This document shows, piece after piece, positions 16,529 to 25,311 of a stretch of 55,890 nt of DNA. Made by a program: the position numbers and the translations under genes. How positions within the stretch are numbered: the stretch's first letter is position 1; each line of letters begins with the position of its first letter. Location of the stretch: the NCBI GenBank assembly GCA_002361955.1, contig DESK01000024.1, positions 1 through 55,890 on the forward strand. Reading direction: 5' to 3'. A model generated the notes under the pieces. It was not told the origin of the DNA. It searched no databases and was given only the letters and a program-made list of their open reading frames with translations. Source of the DNA: Lachnospiraceae bacterium UBA3316 (GTDB lineage Bacteria > Bacillota > Clostridia > Lachnospirales > Lachnospiraceae).

Positions 16529-17141
16529 TGTAACCTATCTGAAAGAGCAGATGACAGAAGAAATCGCCCATGGCATCTGTGTCAGCGGACTTGCGTCCCG
16601 GGTGGCCAGGGAGCTTGGGCTTTCAGAGGAGAAACGCTATGAGCTGGCTGTAGCAGGAATGCTCCACGATGTGGGAAAACTGGAGGTGTGGAAATACATA
16701 TACCAGAGGGAAAACACCCTGCATATTGAGGAGATGCGCTATGTGCGCAGCCATCCCACCCTGGGCTACACGATGCTGGTGGACGCGGGCTATTCCCAGT
16801 TTATTCTGGAGAGTATCCTGTACCACCATGAGAATTTTGACGGCACCGGCTATCCCTCCAACCGGGGGGGAGAGGAGATCCCCATAGGCGCCAGGATCCT
16901 GCGGGTGTGCGACGTATTTGCGGCGCTGATCGCTGACAGGCCCTACCGCCGCGCGTTCAGCGTGGATACAGCGGTGGAGCTGATGATTGAGGAAGTGAAA
17001 AATTTTGATATGAAGATATTTCTTGCCTTTCTTACGGTGGTACATCAGGAAGAGACGGAGGATTTTTTATGCAGCAGCAGGCAGTCGCTGCAGAGTCATC
17101 CGGACGGGGAGGGGCAGGAAGCAGAGGAGGAAATATTATGA
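16518..17141 (+). CDS. HD-GYP domain protein
   Basis: A 207-residue phosphohydrolase-fold protein. The metal-binding HD occurs in AGMLHDVGKLEVW, and HHENFDGTGYP carries the HHE and GYP motifs used by HD-GYP phosphodiesterases, which act on cyclic di-GMP and related dinucleotides. RILRVCDVFAAL is a further conserved block. There is no receiver or membrane domain. It overlaps hemZ by 11 nt and hisS by 4 nt, so it is embedded in this operon. The C-terminal 30 residues are polar and probably unstructured. The substrate is not certain. Confidence 0.85.
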   Translation: MENDVTYLKEQMTEEIAHGICVSGLASRVARELGLSEEKRYELAVAGMLHDVGKLEVWKYIYQRENTLHIEEMRYVRSHPTLGYTMLVDAGYSQFILESILYHHENFDGTGYPSNRGGEEIPIGARILRVCDVFAALIADRPYRRAFSVDTAVELMIEEVKNFDMKIFLAFLTVVHQEETEDFLCSSRQSLQSHPDGEGQEAEEEIL

Positions 17142-18385
17142 GCCTGAAAAAGAAACCGGTCACCGGCATGAAGGACATTTCCCCCAGGGAAATGGAGATC
17201 AGGGATTATGTGATCCGGCAGATTAAGGAAACGTATGGTTCCTTTGGATTTTCATCCATTGAGACACCCTGTGTGGAGCACATTGAGAATCTCTCCAGCA
17301 AGCAGGGCGGAGAGAATGAAAAGCTGATTTTTAAGATTTTAAAAAGGGGAGAAAAGCTGAAGCTGGAGACGGCGCAGACGGAGGGCGACCTGGTAGACAG
17401 CGGCCTGCGCTACGATCTGACAGTGCCCCTTTCCCGGTATTACGCCAATAACGCCAACGACCTTCCCGCGCCCTTTAAGGCGCTGCAGATGGGAAATGTA
17501 TGGCGGGCGGACAGGCCCCAGAGGGGACGCTTCCGTCAGTTCATGCAGTGCGATATTGATATTTTGGGAGAGCCCACGATCCTGGCGGAGATCGAGCTGA
17601 TCCTGGCTACCTCAACGCTGGTGGGCAAGCTTGATTTTGAGGATTTTACGATCCGCATCAATGACAGGCGGATTTTGAAGGCCATGGCCAGATACAGCGG
17701 TTTTCCTGAGGAGAGCTTTGACCTGGTATTTATTATCCTGGATAAGATGGATAAGATCGGCCTGGAGGGTGTGGCCGCAGAGCTTGAGAAGGAAGGCTTC
17801 GCGAAAGAGAGCGTGGACAAGTACCTGGAGCTGTTCGGCGGTGTGACGAACGATCTGACCGGCGTATCCTACCTGAAGGAGAAGCTGGCTGGCGTGCTGG
17901 ACGCCCAGGTTGCGGAGGATCTGGAGACGATCATAGAGAGTGTGGAGGCCGTAAAGACGGCGAACTTTAAGATTGTCTTTGATCCCACCCTGGTCAGAGG
18001 AATGTCCTATTATACGGGGCCGATCTTTGAGATCTCCATTGACGGTTTCGGCGGCTCTGTGGGAGGCGGCGGACGCTATGACGAGATGATCGGGAAATTT
18101 ACAGGCAGCAAGACCTGCGCCTGCGGTTTTTCCATCGGTTTTGAGCGGATCGTCATGCTGCTTCTGGAGAGAGATTACCAGATTCCGGAAAAGGCGGAGA
18201 AGACAGCCCTTCTGATGGAGAAAAATATGCCCAGGGAGGGAATGCTTGCGATCTTCCGGGAGGCGGAGGCCCTCAGGGCGTCAGGACAACAGGTCACAGT
18301 GGCCGTGATGAAAAAGAATAAGAAGTTCCAGAAGGAACAGCTTGCGGCGGAAGGCTATACAACGATCCGGGAGTTTTTTAAATAG
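17138..18385 (+). CDS. hisS: Histidine-tRNA ligase
   Basis: A 415-residue class II aminoacyl-tRNA synthetase that charges tRNA-His. Motif 1 is near the N-terminus, motif 2 is QMGNVWRADRPQRGRFRQF, and the histidine-specific LVRGMSYYTGPIFE and GGGGRYDEMIG are present. Motif 3 is CGFSIGFERI, followed by a C-terminal anticodon-binding domain. The start at 17138 has GAGGAGG at 17124-17130 and overlaps the previous stop. An open frame further upstream (to 17069) is an artefact of overlap. No T-box leader is present, as expected for an internal operon gene. Confidence 0.95.
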   Translation: MSLKKKPVTGMKDISPREMEIRDYVIRQIKETYGSFGFSSIETPCVEHIENLSSKQGGENEKLIFKILKRGEKLKLETAQTEGDLVDSGLRYDLTVPLSRYYANNANDLPAPFKALQMGNVWRADRPQRGRFRQFMQCDIDILGEPTILAEIELILATSTLVGKLDFEDFTIRINDRRILKAMARYSGFPEESFDLVFIILDKMDKIGLEGVAAELEKEGFAKESVDKYLELFGGVTNDLTGVSYLKEKLAGVLDAQVAEDLETIIESVEAVKTANFKIVFDPTLVRGMSYYTGPIFEISIDGFGGSVGGGGRYDEMIGKFTGSKTCACGFSIGFERIVMLLLERDYQIPEKAEKTALLMEKNMPREGMLAIFREAEALRASGQQVTVAVMKKNKKFQKEQLAAEGYTTIREFFK

Positions 18386-18428
18386 CTGCCGGCGTCATGT
18401 CAGTTTAAGATAGAAAAGAGGAAAAGTT

Positions 18429-20252
18429 ATGGCAGAATCGATGAAGGGATTGAAGAGATCCCATAGATGTACAGAGCTTGGTACAGAGAATGTGGGCAGC
18501 CAGGTGACGGTGATGGGCTGGGTGCAGAAGAGAAGAAATCTGGGCAGCCTGATTTTTGTGGACCTGCGGGACCGCTCCGGTCTTTTGCAGATCGTTTTTG
18601 ATGAGAATGATATCGGAACGGAGGGTTTTGAGAAAGCCGGAAAGCTCCGCAGTGAGTTTGTGATCGCCGTCTGCGGTCGTGTGGAGCTACGGGGAGGCGC
18701 CGTAAACGAAAATCTGGCTACAGGACGGATTGAGATCCGCTCTACAGAGCTGCGGATCCTGTCAGAGTCTGAGACGCCGCCCTTCCCGATCGAGGAGGAT
18801 AGCAAGACGAAGGATGAGCTTCGCCTGAAATACCGTTTCCTGGATCTGCGCCGTCCCAACCTGCAGCGCAACCTGATGCTCCGCAGCAAGGTGGCCAATT
18901 CCGCCCGCCAGTTTTTGGCGGAGGAGGGCTTCCTTGAGATCGAGACGCCGATCCTGATTAAAAGCACACCGGAGGGCGCAAGGGATTATCTGGTGCCCAG
19001 CCGTATCCATCCGGGCCATTTCTATGCCCTGCCCCAGTCGCCTCAGCTTTTTAAGCAGCTTCTGATGTGTTCCGGGTATGACAGGTACTTCCAGATCGCC
19101 AAGTGCTTCCGCGATGAGGACCTGAGGGCCGACAGGCAGCCGGAGTTTACCCAGATCGACATGGAGCTCTCCTTTGTGGACATGGACGATGTGATCGACG
19201 TCAATGAGAGGCTTCTGGCAAGAATCTTTAAGGACGCCGTGGGCGTGGAGGTTCCCCTGCCGATTCCCAGGATGGCCTGGCAGGAGGCTATGGACCGCTA
19301 TGGTTCCGATAAGCCGGATACACGGTTTGGCATGGAGCTGAAGGATGTGTCGGAGCTGGTGAAGGACTGCGGCTTCGGCGTGTTTACAGGCGCTCTGGCA
19401 AACGGCGGCAGTGTCCGTGGTATCAACGCCAACGGACAGGGCCATATGCCGAGAAAAAAGATTGACGCGCTGGTGGAGTTCGCCAAGGGCTATGGCGCCA
19501 AGGGACTGGCCTACCTGGTAATCAACGACGATGGCTCCTATAAATCCTCCTTTGCCAAGTTTATGACGGAAGAGGAGCTGCACGCGATCGTGGACGCCCT
19601 GGAGGGTAAGCCGGGAGATCTTCTCCTTTTCGCGGCGGACAAAAATAAAATTGTCTGGAATGTGCTGGGAGCGCTCCGTCTGGAAATCGCGAAAAACCTG
19701 GGACTCCTCAAAAAGGATGAGTTCAAATTCCTGTGGATCACGGAGTTCCCGCTTTTGGAGTACTCAGAGGAAGAGGGACGGTATGTGGCTATGCATCACC
19801 CGTTCACGATGCCCATGGAGGAGGATCTGGACAAGATCGACAGCGATCCGGGGGCGGTAAGGGCTAAAGCCTACGATATCACGCTGAACGGAAATGAAAT
19901 CGGCGGCGGCAGCGTCAGGATCCATCAGGATGACATCCAGTCCAAGATGTTTGAGGTGCTGGGCTTTTCCAAGGAGCGCGCGGAGGATCAGTTCGGTTTC
20001 CTTCTGACGGCCTTTAAGTACGGCGTGCCGCCTCACGCAGGCCTGGCCTACGGACTTGACCGTCTGGTAATGCTGATGGCCGGGGAGGAGAGCATCCGTG
20101 AGGTGATCGCTTTCCCGAAGGTGAAGGATGCTTCCTGTCTGATGACCGGGGCGCCGGGAACCGTAGATGAAGTACAGCTTAAGGAGCTGGAGCTGGAGAT
20201 CGCCGGCGGCGAGAAAGACGGGCAGGACGCCGGGAGTGCGGAGAACGCGTAG
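18429..20252 (+). CDS. aspS: Aspartate-tRNA ligase
   Basis: A 607-residue class IIb synthetase of bacterial type. The N-terminal OB-fold anticodon-binding domain has GWVQKRRNLGSLIFVDLRDR. The catalytic domain has FRDEDLRADRQPEFTQID (motif 2 region) and GLAYGLDRLVMLMAG (motif 3). The large GAD insertion domain seen only in bacterial AspRS lies in between. The length is normal. It follows hisS by 43 nt, and the pair is one of the most conserved gene orders in Firmicutes. The C-terminal 15 residues are polar and poorly conserved. Confidence 0.95.
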   Translation: MAESMKGLKRSHRCTELGTENVGSQVTVMGWVQKRRNLGSLIFVDLRDRSGLLQIVFDENDIGTEGFEKAGKLRSEFVIAVCGRVELRGGAVNENLATGRIEIRSTELRILSESETPPFPIEEDSKTKDELRLKYRFLDLRRPNLQRNLMLRSKVANSARQFLAEEGFLEIETPILIKSTPEGARDYLVPSRIHPGHFYALPQSPQLFKQLLMCSGYDRYFQIAKCFRDEDLRADRQPEFTQIDMELSFVDMDDVIDVNERLLARIFKDAVGVEVPLPIPRMAWQEAMDRYGSDKPDTRFGMELKDVSELVKDCGFGVFTGALANGGSVRGINANGQGHMPRKKIDALVEFAKGYGAKGLAYLVINDDGSYKSSFAKFMTEEELHAIVDALEGKPGDLLLFAADKNKIVWNVLGALRLEIAKNLGLLKKDEFKFLWITEFPLLEYSEEEGRYVAMHHPFTMPMEEDLDKIDSDPGAVRAKAYDITLNGNEIGGGSVRIHQDDIQSKMFEVLGFSKERAEDQFGFLLTAFKYGVPPHAGLAYGLDRLVMLMAGEESIREVIAFPKVKDASCLMTGAPGTVDEVQLKELELEIAGGEKDGQDAGSAENA

Positions 20253-20283
20253 AGAATGTAAGATTTATTCATTTAAACTTTTA

Positions 20284-20345
20284 CACATAAAGCAGGCAGT
20301 TTCCGAATTGTGCAGGGCACGGTTTGGAAACTGCCTGTTTATGTG
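20284..20345. terminator. Long hairpin terminator between convergent aspS and the lipoprotein gene
   Basis: AGGCAGTTTCC (20294-20304) pairs with GGAAACTGCCT (20326-20336). The flanks, CACATAAA and TTTATGTG, extend the stem past a small bulge. It can serve both convergent transcripts. Confidence 0.75.
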
Positions 20346-20393
20346 TGTGCCTGGCGGCGCACATCGCTGTGAGAAGCGGGAAGTCCTGCCGGT

Positions 20394-21482
20394 TTAATTC
20401 CCGGGCAGGGCTTCCTCCTGAAATTTTTCTACGGCTTCCGTCATATTTCCCAGCAGGGCGTCGGTGAAGTCCTCGTTTAAGCACATCTCCCAGGTGGTTC
20501 CGTTGTTGGTGAATTCGATGGAGATGGACCTGGCGCAGGTCTTTGTGTTGCTGTTCAGGCATTCGGCCAGCAGGGAGGCCGTCTTGTCTGCCAGCTCTGT
20601 GTCGGTGGCACGGACGGCCTCGGTGGTGGAGGCATAATCCAACAGCCGTTCCAGGTACACGTCCAGCACGTTGTCCATATCCAGGCTGGTTACCTTGATC
20701 GCGGCCGTGGCTTTCTCTCCCTCGTCCGCCATAAACAGGATCCTGTAGGAGAAGCATTTGGAGATCTGGGTGGCCAGGGCCAGGTCTACCTTCTCGTAGA
20801 GGGAGCTGTAGGTGGAGAAAATGTCAGACATGCCCAGATAGGATACCCATTCCTCCGGCGTCTGTTCCCGAAGGCTCTCAAAAACCTTTTTGATGATTTC
20901 CTCCGGAGTCACCAGCTCCGGGTCTTTCAGGTAAGAGATAAAGCCTCCCACAAGCTGGTCTTCCAGGGCCTCATCACTGAGGATCTCCCAGTCCTTTCCG
21001 TTCTTTTGCAGGCGGAAATGGGCGGGAGTCTTTGTGGTTTCGTAGTCCCCGGAGGCAAGGAGGTTTCCCAACAGGGAAAAGTAGGAAATCTCGGAGGGAG
21101 AGCTGTCGGCGGTGGGGGAGCTGGAGCGGGCGATCAGCTCCAGACAGAGATCCTTCGCCAGGGCTTTGGCGTCAATGTTCTCGATCTCTACATTTACCGT
21201 AGCCTCGTTCTCCGCGATACTGGAGGAAAGAACGCGGTAGTTAAAATTCTGAAAGAAAAGCTGTATGGCCTTGGCCGCGTCCGTCTCCGGATCCTGGTCA
21301 GAGATCGAGTGCACCAGGTCTGCGTAGGAGATGAAGGAGCGTATGGTCTGTTCATTCAGCTTACGGATTTGGTTCAGCTCAGATTTTACCAGCCTCACAG
21401 GCTTGGAGTCGCCGCAGCCGGTCAGGCAGCAGGCGAGGAGCAGCAGGGACAGGCTGAGCAGTGTGCGTATCGTTTTTTTCAT
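20394..21482 (-). CDS. Lipoprotein with tandem duplicated domain
   Basis: A 362-residue predicted lipoprotein. The signal peptide ends in the lipobox LTGC with Cys23, so it is lipid-anchored outside the membrane. The mature part looks like two related halves. The first has AIQLFFQNFNYRVLSSSIAE, a VNVEIENIDAKAL-type strand, and an end with DWEILSDEALEDQLVGGF. The second has ATQISKCFSYRILF, AAIKVTSLDMDNVL, and WEMCLNEDFTDALLGNM. Similar DUF-type lipoproteins are common in Clostridia, with no known function. AAAGGAGG precedes the start. It is monocistronic and convergent with aspS. Confidence 0.8.
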   Translation of the reverse strand: MKKTIRTLLSLSLLLLACCLTGCGDSKPVRLVKSELNQIRKLNEQTIRSFISYADLVHSISDQDPETDAAKAIQLFFQNFNYRVLSSSIAENEATVNVEIENIDAKALAKDLCLELIARSSSPTADSSPSEISYFSLLGNLLASGDYETTKTPAHFRLQKNGKDWEILSDEALEDQLVGGFISYLKDPELVTPEEIIKKVFESLREQTPEEWVSYLGMSDIFSTYSSLYEKVDLALATQISKCFSYRILFMADEGEKATAAIKVTSLDMDNVLDVYLERLLDYASTTEAVRATDTELADKTASLLAECLNSNTKTCARSISIEFTNNGTTWEMCLNEDFTDALLGNMTEAVEKFQEEALPGN

Positions 21483-21521
21483 GAAAGCTCCTCCTTTGCG
21501 TTTGTCAAAAATGTCCTCTCT

Positions 21522-21550
21522 ATTATAAGGGAAAGAGGGAAAAAAGTAAA
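21522..21550 (-). promoter_or_regulatory. Promoter of the lipoprotein gene
   Basis: On the minus strand: TTTACT (21545-21550), 17-nt spacer, TATAAT (21522-21527). Confidence 0.55.
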
Positions 21551-21683
21551 ATTAGTTTTAAAGCTGACAGCATGGGATTTGCTCACATCTGAATCATTTT
21601 TTTACGGCCTGCGCAGTAAATGGGCAAACCTACATATCAGTAACAAATGTACAGGCCTGCGTGAACAGTAACGGAAGATTCCC

Positions 21684-21712
21684 TTGACAAGCCTCGACAA
21701 AATAGATAAGAT
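21684..21712 (+). promoter_or_regulatory. Promoter of glyA
   Basis: TTGACA at 21684-21689, 17-nt spacer, TAAGAT at 21707-21712, about 70 nt before the start. No riboswitch is evident in the short leader. Confidence 0.8.
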
Positions 21713-21782
21713 GGTAGAGACACGTCACTACGGCAAAGTGAAGTGCTGCATGTAAATGGGATTGAAAGAGGAGGAACGTTCT

Positions 21783-23021
21783 ATGTATTCACTGGATGAA
21801 GTGCGGGCAGTTGACCCGGAGATCGCTGAGGCCATTGTACGGGAAGAAGAGAGGCAGAACAGCCACATCGAGCTGATCGCATCTGAGAACTGGGTGACGA
21901 AAGCAGTTATGGCGGCGATGGGAAGTCCGTTGACAAATAAATATGCAGAAGGATATCCGGGAAAGAGATATTACGGCGGATGTCAGTGTGTGGATGAGGT
22001 GGAGAACCTGGCGATGGAGCGGGCGAAGAAGATCTTTGGCTGCACCTATGCAAATGTACAGCCCCATTCCGGTGCGCAGGCCAATATGGCAGTATTCCTG
22101 GCGATGCTGAAGCCGGGAGATACCGTTATGGGTATGAATCTGGCGCACGGCGGTCATCTGACTCATGGAAGCCCCGCGAACTTTTCCGGTATGTACTTCC
22201 ATGCAGTGCCCTACGGCGTCAATGACGACGGTGTGATCGATTACGACCGAGTGCGTGAGATCGCCCTGGAGTGCCGCCCGAAGATGATCGTGGCCGGAGC
22301 CAGTGCCTATGCGCGCATCATTGACTTTAAGAGATTCCGTGAGATCGCCGATGAAGTGGGCGCTTATCTGATGGTAGATATGGCGCACATCGCGGGCCTG
22401 GTGGCAGCGGGCCTTCATCCGAGCCCCATTCCCTATGCGGATGTGACGACCACCACCACCCACAAGACTCTGCGGGGACCCAGAGGCGGTATGATTCTCT
22501 CCAGCGAGGAGACGGCAAAGAAGTTTAATTTCAATAAGGCAGTATTCCCGGGCGTACAGGGCGGCCCGCTGATGCACGTGATCGCGGCAAAGGCTGTGTG
22601 CTTCAAGGAAGTACTCTCCGATGAGTATAAGGTTTATCAGCAGAATATCGTAAAGAATGCCCAGGCTCTGTGTAAGGGGCTGATAAGCCGTGGAATCAAG
22701 ATCGTGTCCGGCGGCACGGACAACCATCTGATGCTGGTGGATCTGGTGGAGACGGGAAGGACAGGAAAAGAAGTGGAAAATCTTCTGGACAGTGTCAACA
22801 TCACCTGCAACAAAAACACCATTCCCAACGATCCGAAGTCTGCCTTTGTGACCAGCGGCGTCCGTCTGGGAACACCGGCCGTGACAGCCAGAGGAATGAA
22901 GGAGGAAGACATGGATGTGATCGCGGAGGCGATCGCGCTGATGCTCAAGGATCCGGAGACAAATACAGAGCAGGCCAAGGCCCTCGTTCAGGGACTGACC
23001 GAGAAGTATCCGCTGATTTAA
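21783..23021 (+). CDS. glyA: Serine hydroxymethyltransferase
   Basis: A 412-residue PLP enzyme that interconverts serine and glycine and charges tetrahydrofolate with one-carbon units. Motifs are IELIASENW, the PLP lysine at Lys228 in TTTTTHKTLRGPRGG, and NTIPNDPKSAFVTSGVRLGTPAVTARG split over the C-terminal part. The start at 21783 has GAGGAGG at 21768-21774; the in-frame ATG at 21756 has no ribosome binding site. It is monocistronic, with its own promoter and a hairpin after the stop. Confidence 0.96.
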   Translation: MYSLDEVRAVDPEIAEAIVREEERQNSHIELIASENWVTKAVMAAMGSPLTNKYAEGYPGKRYYGGCQCVDEVENLAMERAKKIFGCTYANVQPHSGAQANMAVFLAMLKPGDTVMGMNLAHGGHLTHGSPANFSGMYFHAVPYGVNDDGVIDYDRVREIALECRPKMIVAGASAYARIIDFKRFREIADEVGAYLMVDMAHIAGLVAAGLHPSPIPYADVTTTTTHKTLRGPRGGMILSSEETAKKFNFNKAVFPGVQGGPLMHVIAAKAVCFKEVLSDEYKVYQQNIVKNAQALCKGLISRGIKIVSGGTDNHLMLVDLVETGRTGKEVENLLDSVNITCNKNTIPNDPKSAFVTSGVRLGTPAVTARGMKEEDMDVIAEAIALMLKDPETNTEQAKALVQGLTEKYPLI

Positions 23022-23034
23022 AAAATGTAAGAAA

Positions 23035-23074
23035 AAGAAAGAGGGGCACTTCCATTGAAGGGGGTGCCTCTTTG
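23035..23074 (+). terminator. Probable terminator after glyA
   Basis: AAAGAGG and GGCAC can pair with GTGCC and CCTCTTT across a bulged stem. The match is imperfect and the T-run is short. Confidence 0.5.
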
Positions 23075-23162
23075 GCGTATGAAAAAGCGGCTGTTCCGCC
23101 GTCAGGCCGCGGATTTCCTTCAAATTTAAGCAAATATTAAGTAGGAAGAAGACTGTGCGCCG

Positions 23163-23171
23163 TGTTATACT
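23163..23171 (+). promoter_or_regulatory. Extended -10 promoter of the exporter operon
   Basis: TGTTATACT gives an extended -10 box with TATACT at 23166-23171; no good -35 is seen. The leader contains a GC hairpin, GGCCCG with CGGGCC, at about 23189-23206. Confidence 0.5.
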
Positions 23172-23236
23172 GGACGAAGATGATAGAAGGCCCGGGGAAT
23201 CGGGCCGTTGCAAATATTTTATATTGGAGGGGTATC

Positions 23237-24625
23237 ATGAAGATAAAAAAGAAGCAGATAGTGATAATCGGGGCAGCGGTGGCTGTGATCGCTGTTGCGG
23301 GCGTGATCTTCGCAGTGGCCGGAAAGGGCGGAGGCAAAAAAGGCGATCCGGAAAGCACGGTGTATGTGGATTCCGTGGCAGAGCTGTGCGGCCTTGGCAG
23401 CGGAAACGGACTGAACGACAGATTCAGCGGGGTGGTGGAGCCGCAGAAGACCTGGGATATCCAGGTTGCCTCAGACAAGACGGTGGATGAGATCCTGGTT
23501 GAGGAAGGGGAAGAGGTAAAGGTTGGCGACGAGCTTTTTACATATAACACCGAGGAGATGGAAGAGAAGCTTGCCCAGGCAGAGATTGATTTAGACCGTC
23601 TGGCCAACGAGATCGACCAGACAAAGGCCCAGATCGAGTCCCTGAAAAAGGAGAAGGCCAGCGCCGGGGCGGATGAGCAGCTCAGCTATACGACACAGAT
23701 CAACACGGCGGAAAATGATATTAAGCGCAAGGAGTATGAACAGAAGAGTAAAAAGATGGAGATCGAGAAGCTCAAAGACAGCATGGCAAACGCCACGGTT
23801 ACAAGTGAGATGGACGGTCTCGTAAAATCCATCAACTCTGGGGACTCCGCAAATTCCAACTATATGGGCGGGGAAGAGCAGGCCTTTATGACGATCCTGG
23901 CTACCGGGGATTTCCGGGTGAAGGGAACGGTCAATGAGCAGAATATGTCGGCCATCGTGGAAGGGCAGCCGGTGATCGTGCATTCCAGGGTGAACGACAG
24001 TACCTGGAGGGGCACGCTGACGTCGGTGGACACCCAGAACCCTGTAAAGAATGAAAATATGTATTACAGCTCCGACGGTTCCGCGGATACTTCCAGCAAT
24101 TATCCCTTCTATGTGGAGCTGGAGTCGGTGGATGGCCTGATGCTGGGGCAGCATGTATACATCGAGATGGATTACGGGCAGGCAGAGGAGAGAGAAGGCA
24201 TCTGGCTGGACAGCTACTATATCGTCCAGGAGGATGAGAGGGCCTATGTCTGGGCCGCAGATAAAAAGGAGCGGATGGAGAAGCGCCTCGTTACCCTGGG
24301 TGAGTTTGACGAGGAGATGCAGCAGTATCAGATCACGGAGGGCCTGACGGAGGATGACTACATTGCCTTCCCCGATGAATCCATCAGTGAGGGCGATACC
24401 GCAGTGAAGAATGTAGACCAGACCACAGGTATGGATGGCATGATGGAAGGCGGAGATATGGAAGGTATTCCGTCCTTTGACGGCGAAATGATGGAGGACG
24501 GCTCCATGGACGGCATGATGGACGGCTCTACGGATGAAATGATGGAAGGTTCCATGGATGGCGCCGAAGAGGCCTATCCGGACGAAGCAGAGCAGGATGA
24601 TTATTCGGAGGAGGAGACAGAGTGA
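23237..24625 (+). CDS. HlyD/MacA-like adaptor subunit 1 with Met-rich acidic tail
   Basis: A 462-residue membrane-anchored adaptor of an ABC exporter. One N-terminal transmembrane helix (about 7-29) is followed by a split lipoyl/barrel-sandwich region (VEPQKTWDIQVASDKTVDEI, then EGEEVKVGDELF). A coiled-coil hairpin (about 105-190, rich in K, E and I) and beta-barrel domains come next. The C-terminal 60 residues are very unusual: 12 methionines in about 42 residues within repeats such as DGMMDGSTDEMMEG, then an all-acidic end. The start at 23237 has GGAGGGG upstream. It overlaps the ATPase gene by 4 nt. The family is firm; the cargo is unknown. Confidence 0.88.
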   Translation: MKIKKKQIVIIGAAVAVIAVAGVIFAVAGKGGGKKGDPESTVYVDSVAELCGLGSGNGLNDRFSGVVEPQKTWDIQVASDKTVDEILVEEGEEVKVGDELFTYNTEEMEEKLAQAEIDLDRLANEIDQTKAQIESLKKEKASAGADEQLSYTTQINTAENDIKRKEYEQKSKKMEIEKLKDSMANATVTSEMDGLVKSINSGDSANSNYMGGEEQAFMTILATGDFRVKGTVNEQNMSAIVEGQPVIVHSRVNDSTWRGTLTSVDTQNPVKNENMYYSSDGSADTSSNYPFYVELESVDGLMLGQHVYIEMDYGQAEEREGIWLDSYYIVQEDERAYVWAADKKERMEKRLVTLGEFDEEMQQYQITEGLTEDDYIAFPDESISEGDTAVKNVDQTTGMDGMMEGGDMEGIPSFDGEMMEDGSMDGMMDGSTDEMMEGSMDGAEEAYPDEAEQDDYSEEETE

Positions 24626-25311
24626 TACTAGAATTAGACCATATTTATAAGGACTATATTCAGGGAAGTATGGTGGTTCCGGTATTGAAGGACGTGACCC
24701 TGCATGTGGAGGAGGGCGAGTATGTGGCGATCATGGGTCCCTCCGGTTCCGGAAAATCCACATTGATGAATATTATCGGATGCCTGGATAAGCCTACCAA
24801 GGGCGAGTACCGTCTGGACGGCATGGATATCCTGGTGCAGAAGGACAACGATCTGGCGGACATCAGGCTGAAGAAGCTGGGCTTTGTATTTCAGACCTTC
24901 CAGCTTTTGCCGAGACAGACAGCGCTGGAGAATGTGGCCCTGCCGCTGATCTATGCGGGGGTGCCGAAAAAAGAGAGAAACCGCCTGGCGGCGGAGGCCC
25001 TGGAGAAGGTAGGGTTGGCAGACAGGATGAGCTTTATCCCGAACCAGCTTTCCGGCGGGCAGAAGCAGAGGGTGGCTATCGCGAGGGCTATGGTAAATAA
25101 GCCCAAGATCCTGCTGGCCGATGAGCCTACGGGAGCTCTGGATTCCAAATCGGGAAAACAGGTGATGGAGCTTTTTGAACAGTTGAACGCGGAGGGTGTG
25201 ACGGTGATTATGATCACCCACGATAGGGAGATCGCCCGCCATGCCAGACGAGTGGTAGATATCTTTGATGGAGAAATTTCCGAGCGGACAGAAGAGGAGG
25301 TGTCTCTGTGA
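24622..25311 (+). CDS. ABC transporter ATP-binding protein (MacB/LolD/YknY type)
   Basis: A 229-residue ATPase subunit that powers the exporter. Walker A is GPSGSGKST (residues 39-47), the Q-loop lies in FVFQTFQLLPR, the signature is LSGGQKQRVAIARA, Walker B is ILLADEPTGALD and the H-loop is in MITHDREIA. It starts with GTG behind a GGAGGAG site and overlaps the upstream gene. It also overlaps the second adaptor by 4 nt. Sequence type and neighbours place it in the MacB/FtsE-like group, which works with an FtsX-fold permease. Confidence 0.95.
   Translation: MILELDHIYKDYIQGSMVVPVLKDVTLHVEEGEYVAIMGPSGSGKSTLMNIIGCLDKPTKGEYRLDGMDILVQKDNDLADIRLKKLGFVFQTFQLLPRQTALENVALPLIYAGVPKKERNRLAAEALEKVGLADRMSFIPNQLSGGQKQRVAIARAMVNKPKILLADEPTGALDSKSGKQVMELFEQLNAEGVTVIMITHDREIARHARRVVDIFDGEISERTEEEVSL

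Noticed and set aside
21789..23213. Minus-strand 474-codon frame opposite glyA
   Set aside because: Shadow of the glyA codon pattern; the protein is His/Leu/Arg-rich without any recognisable domain.
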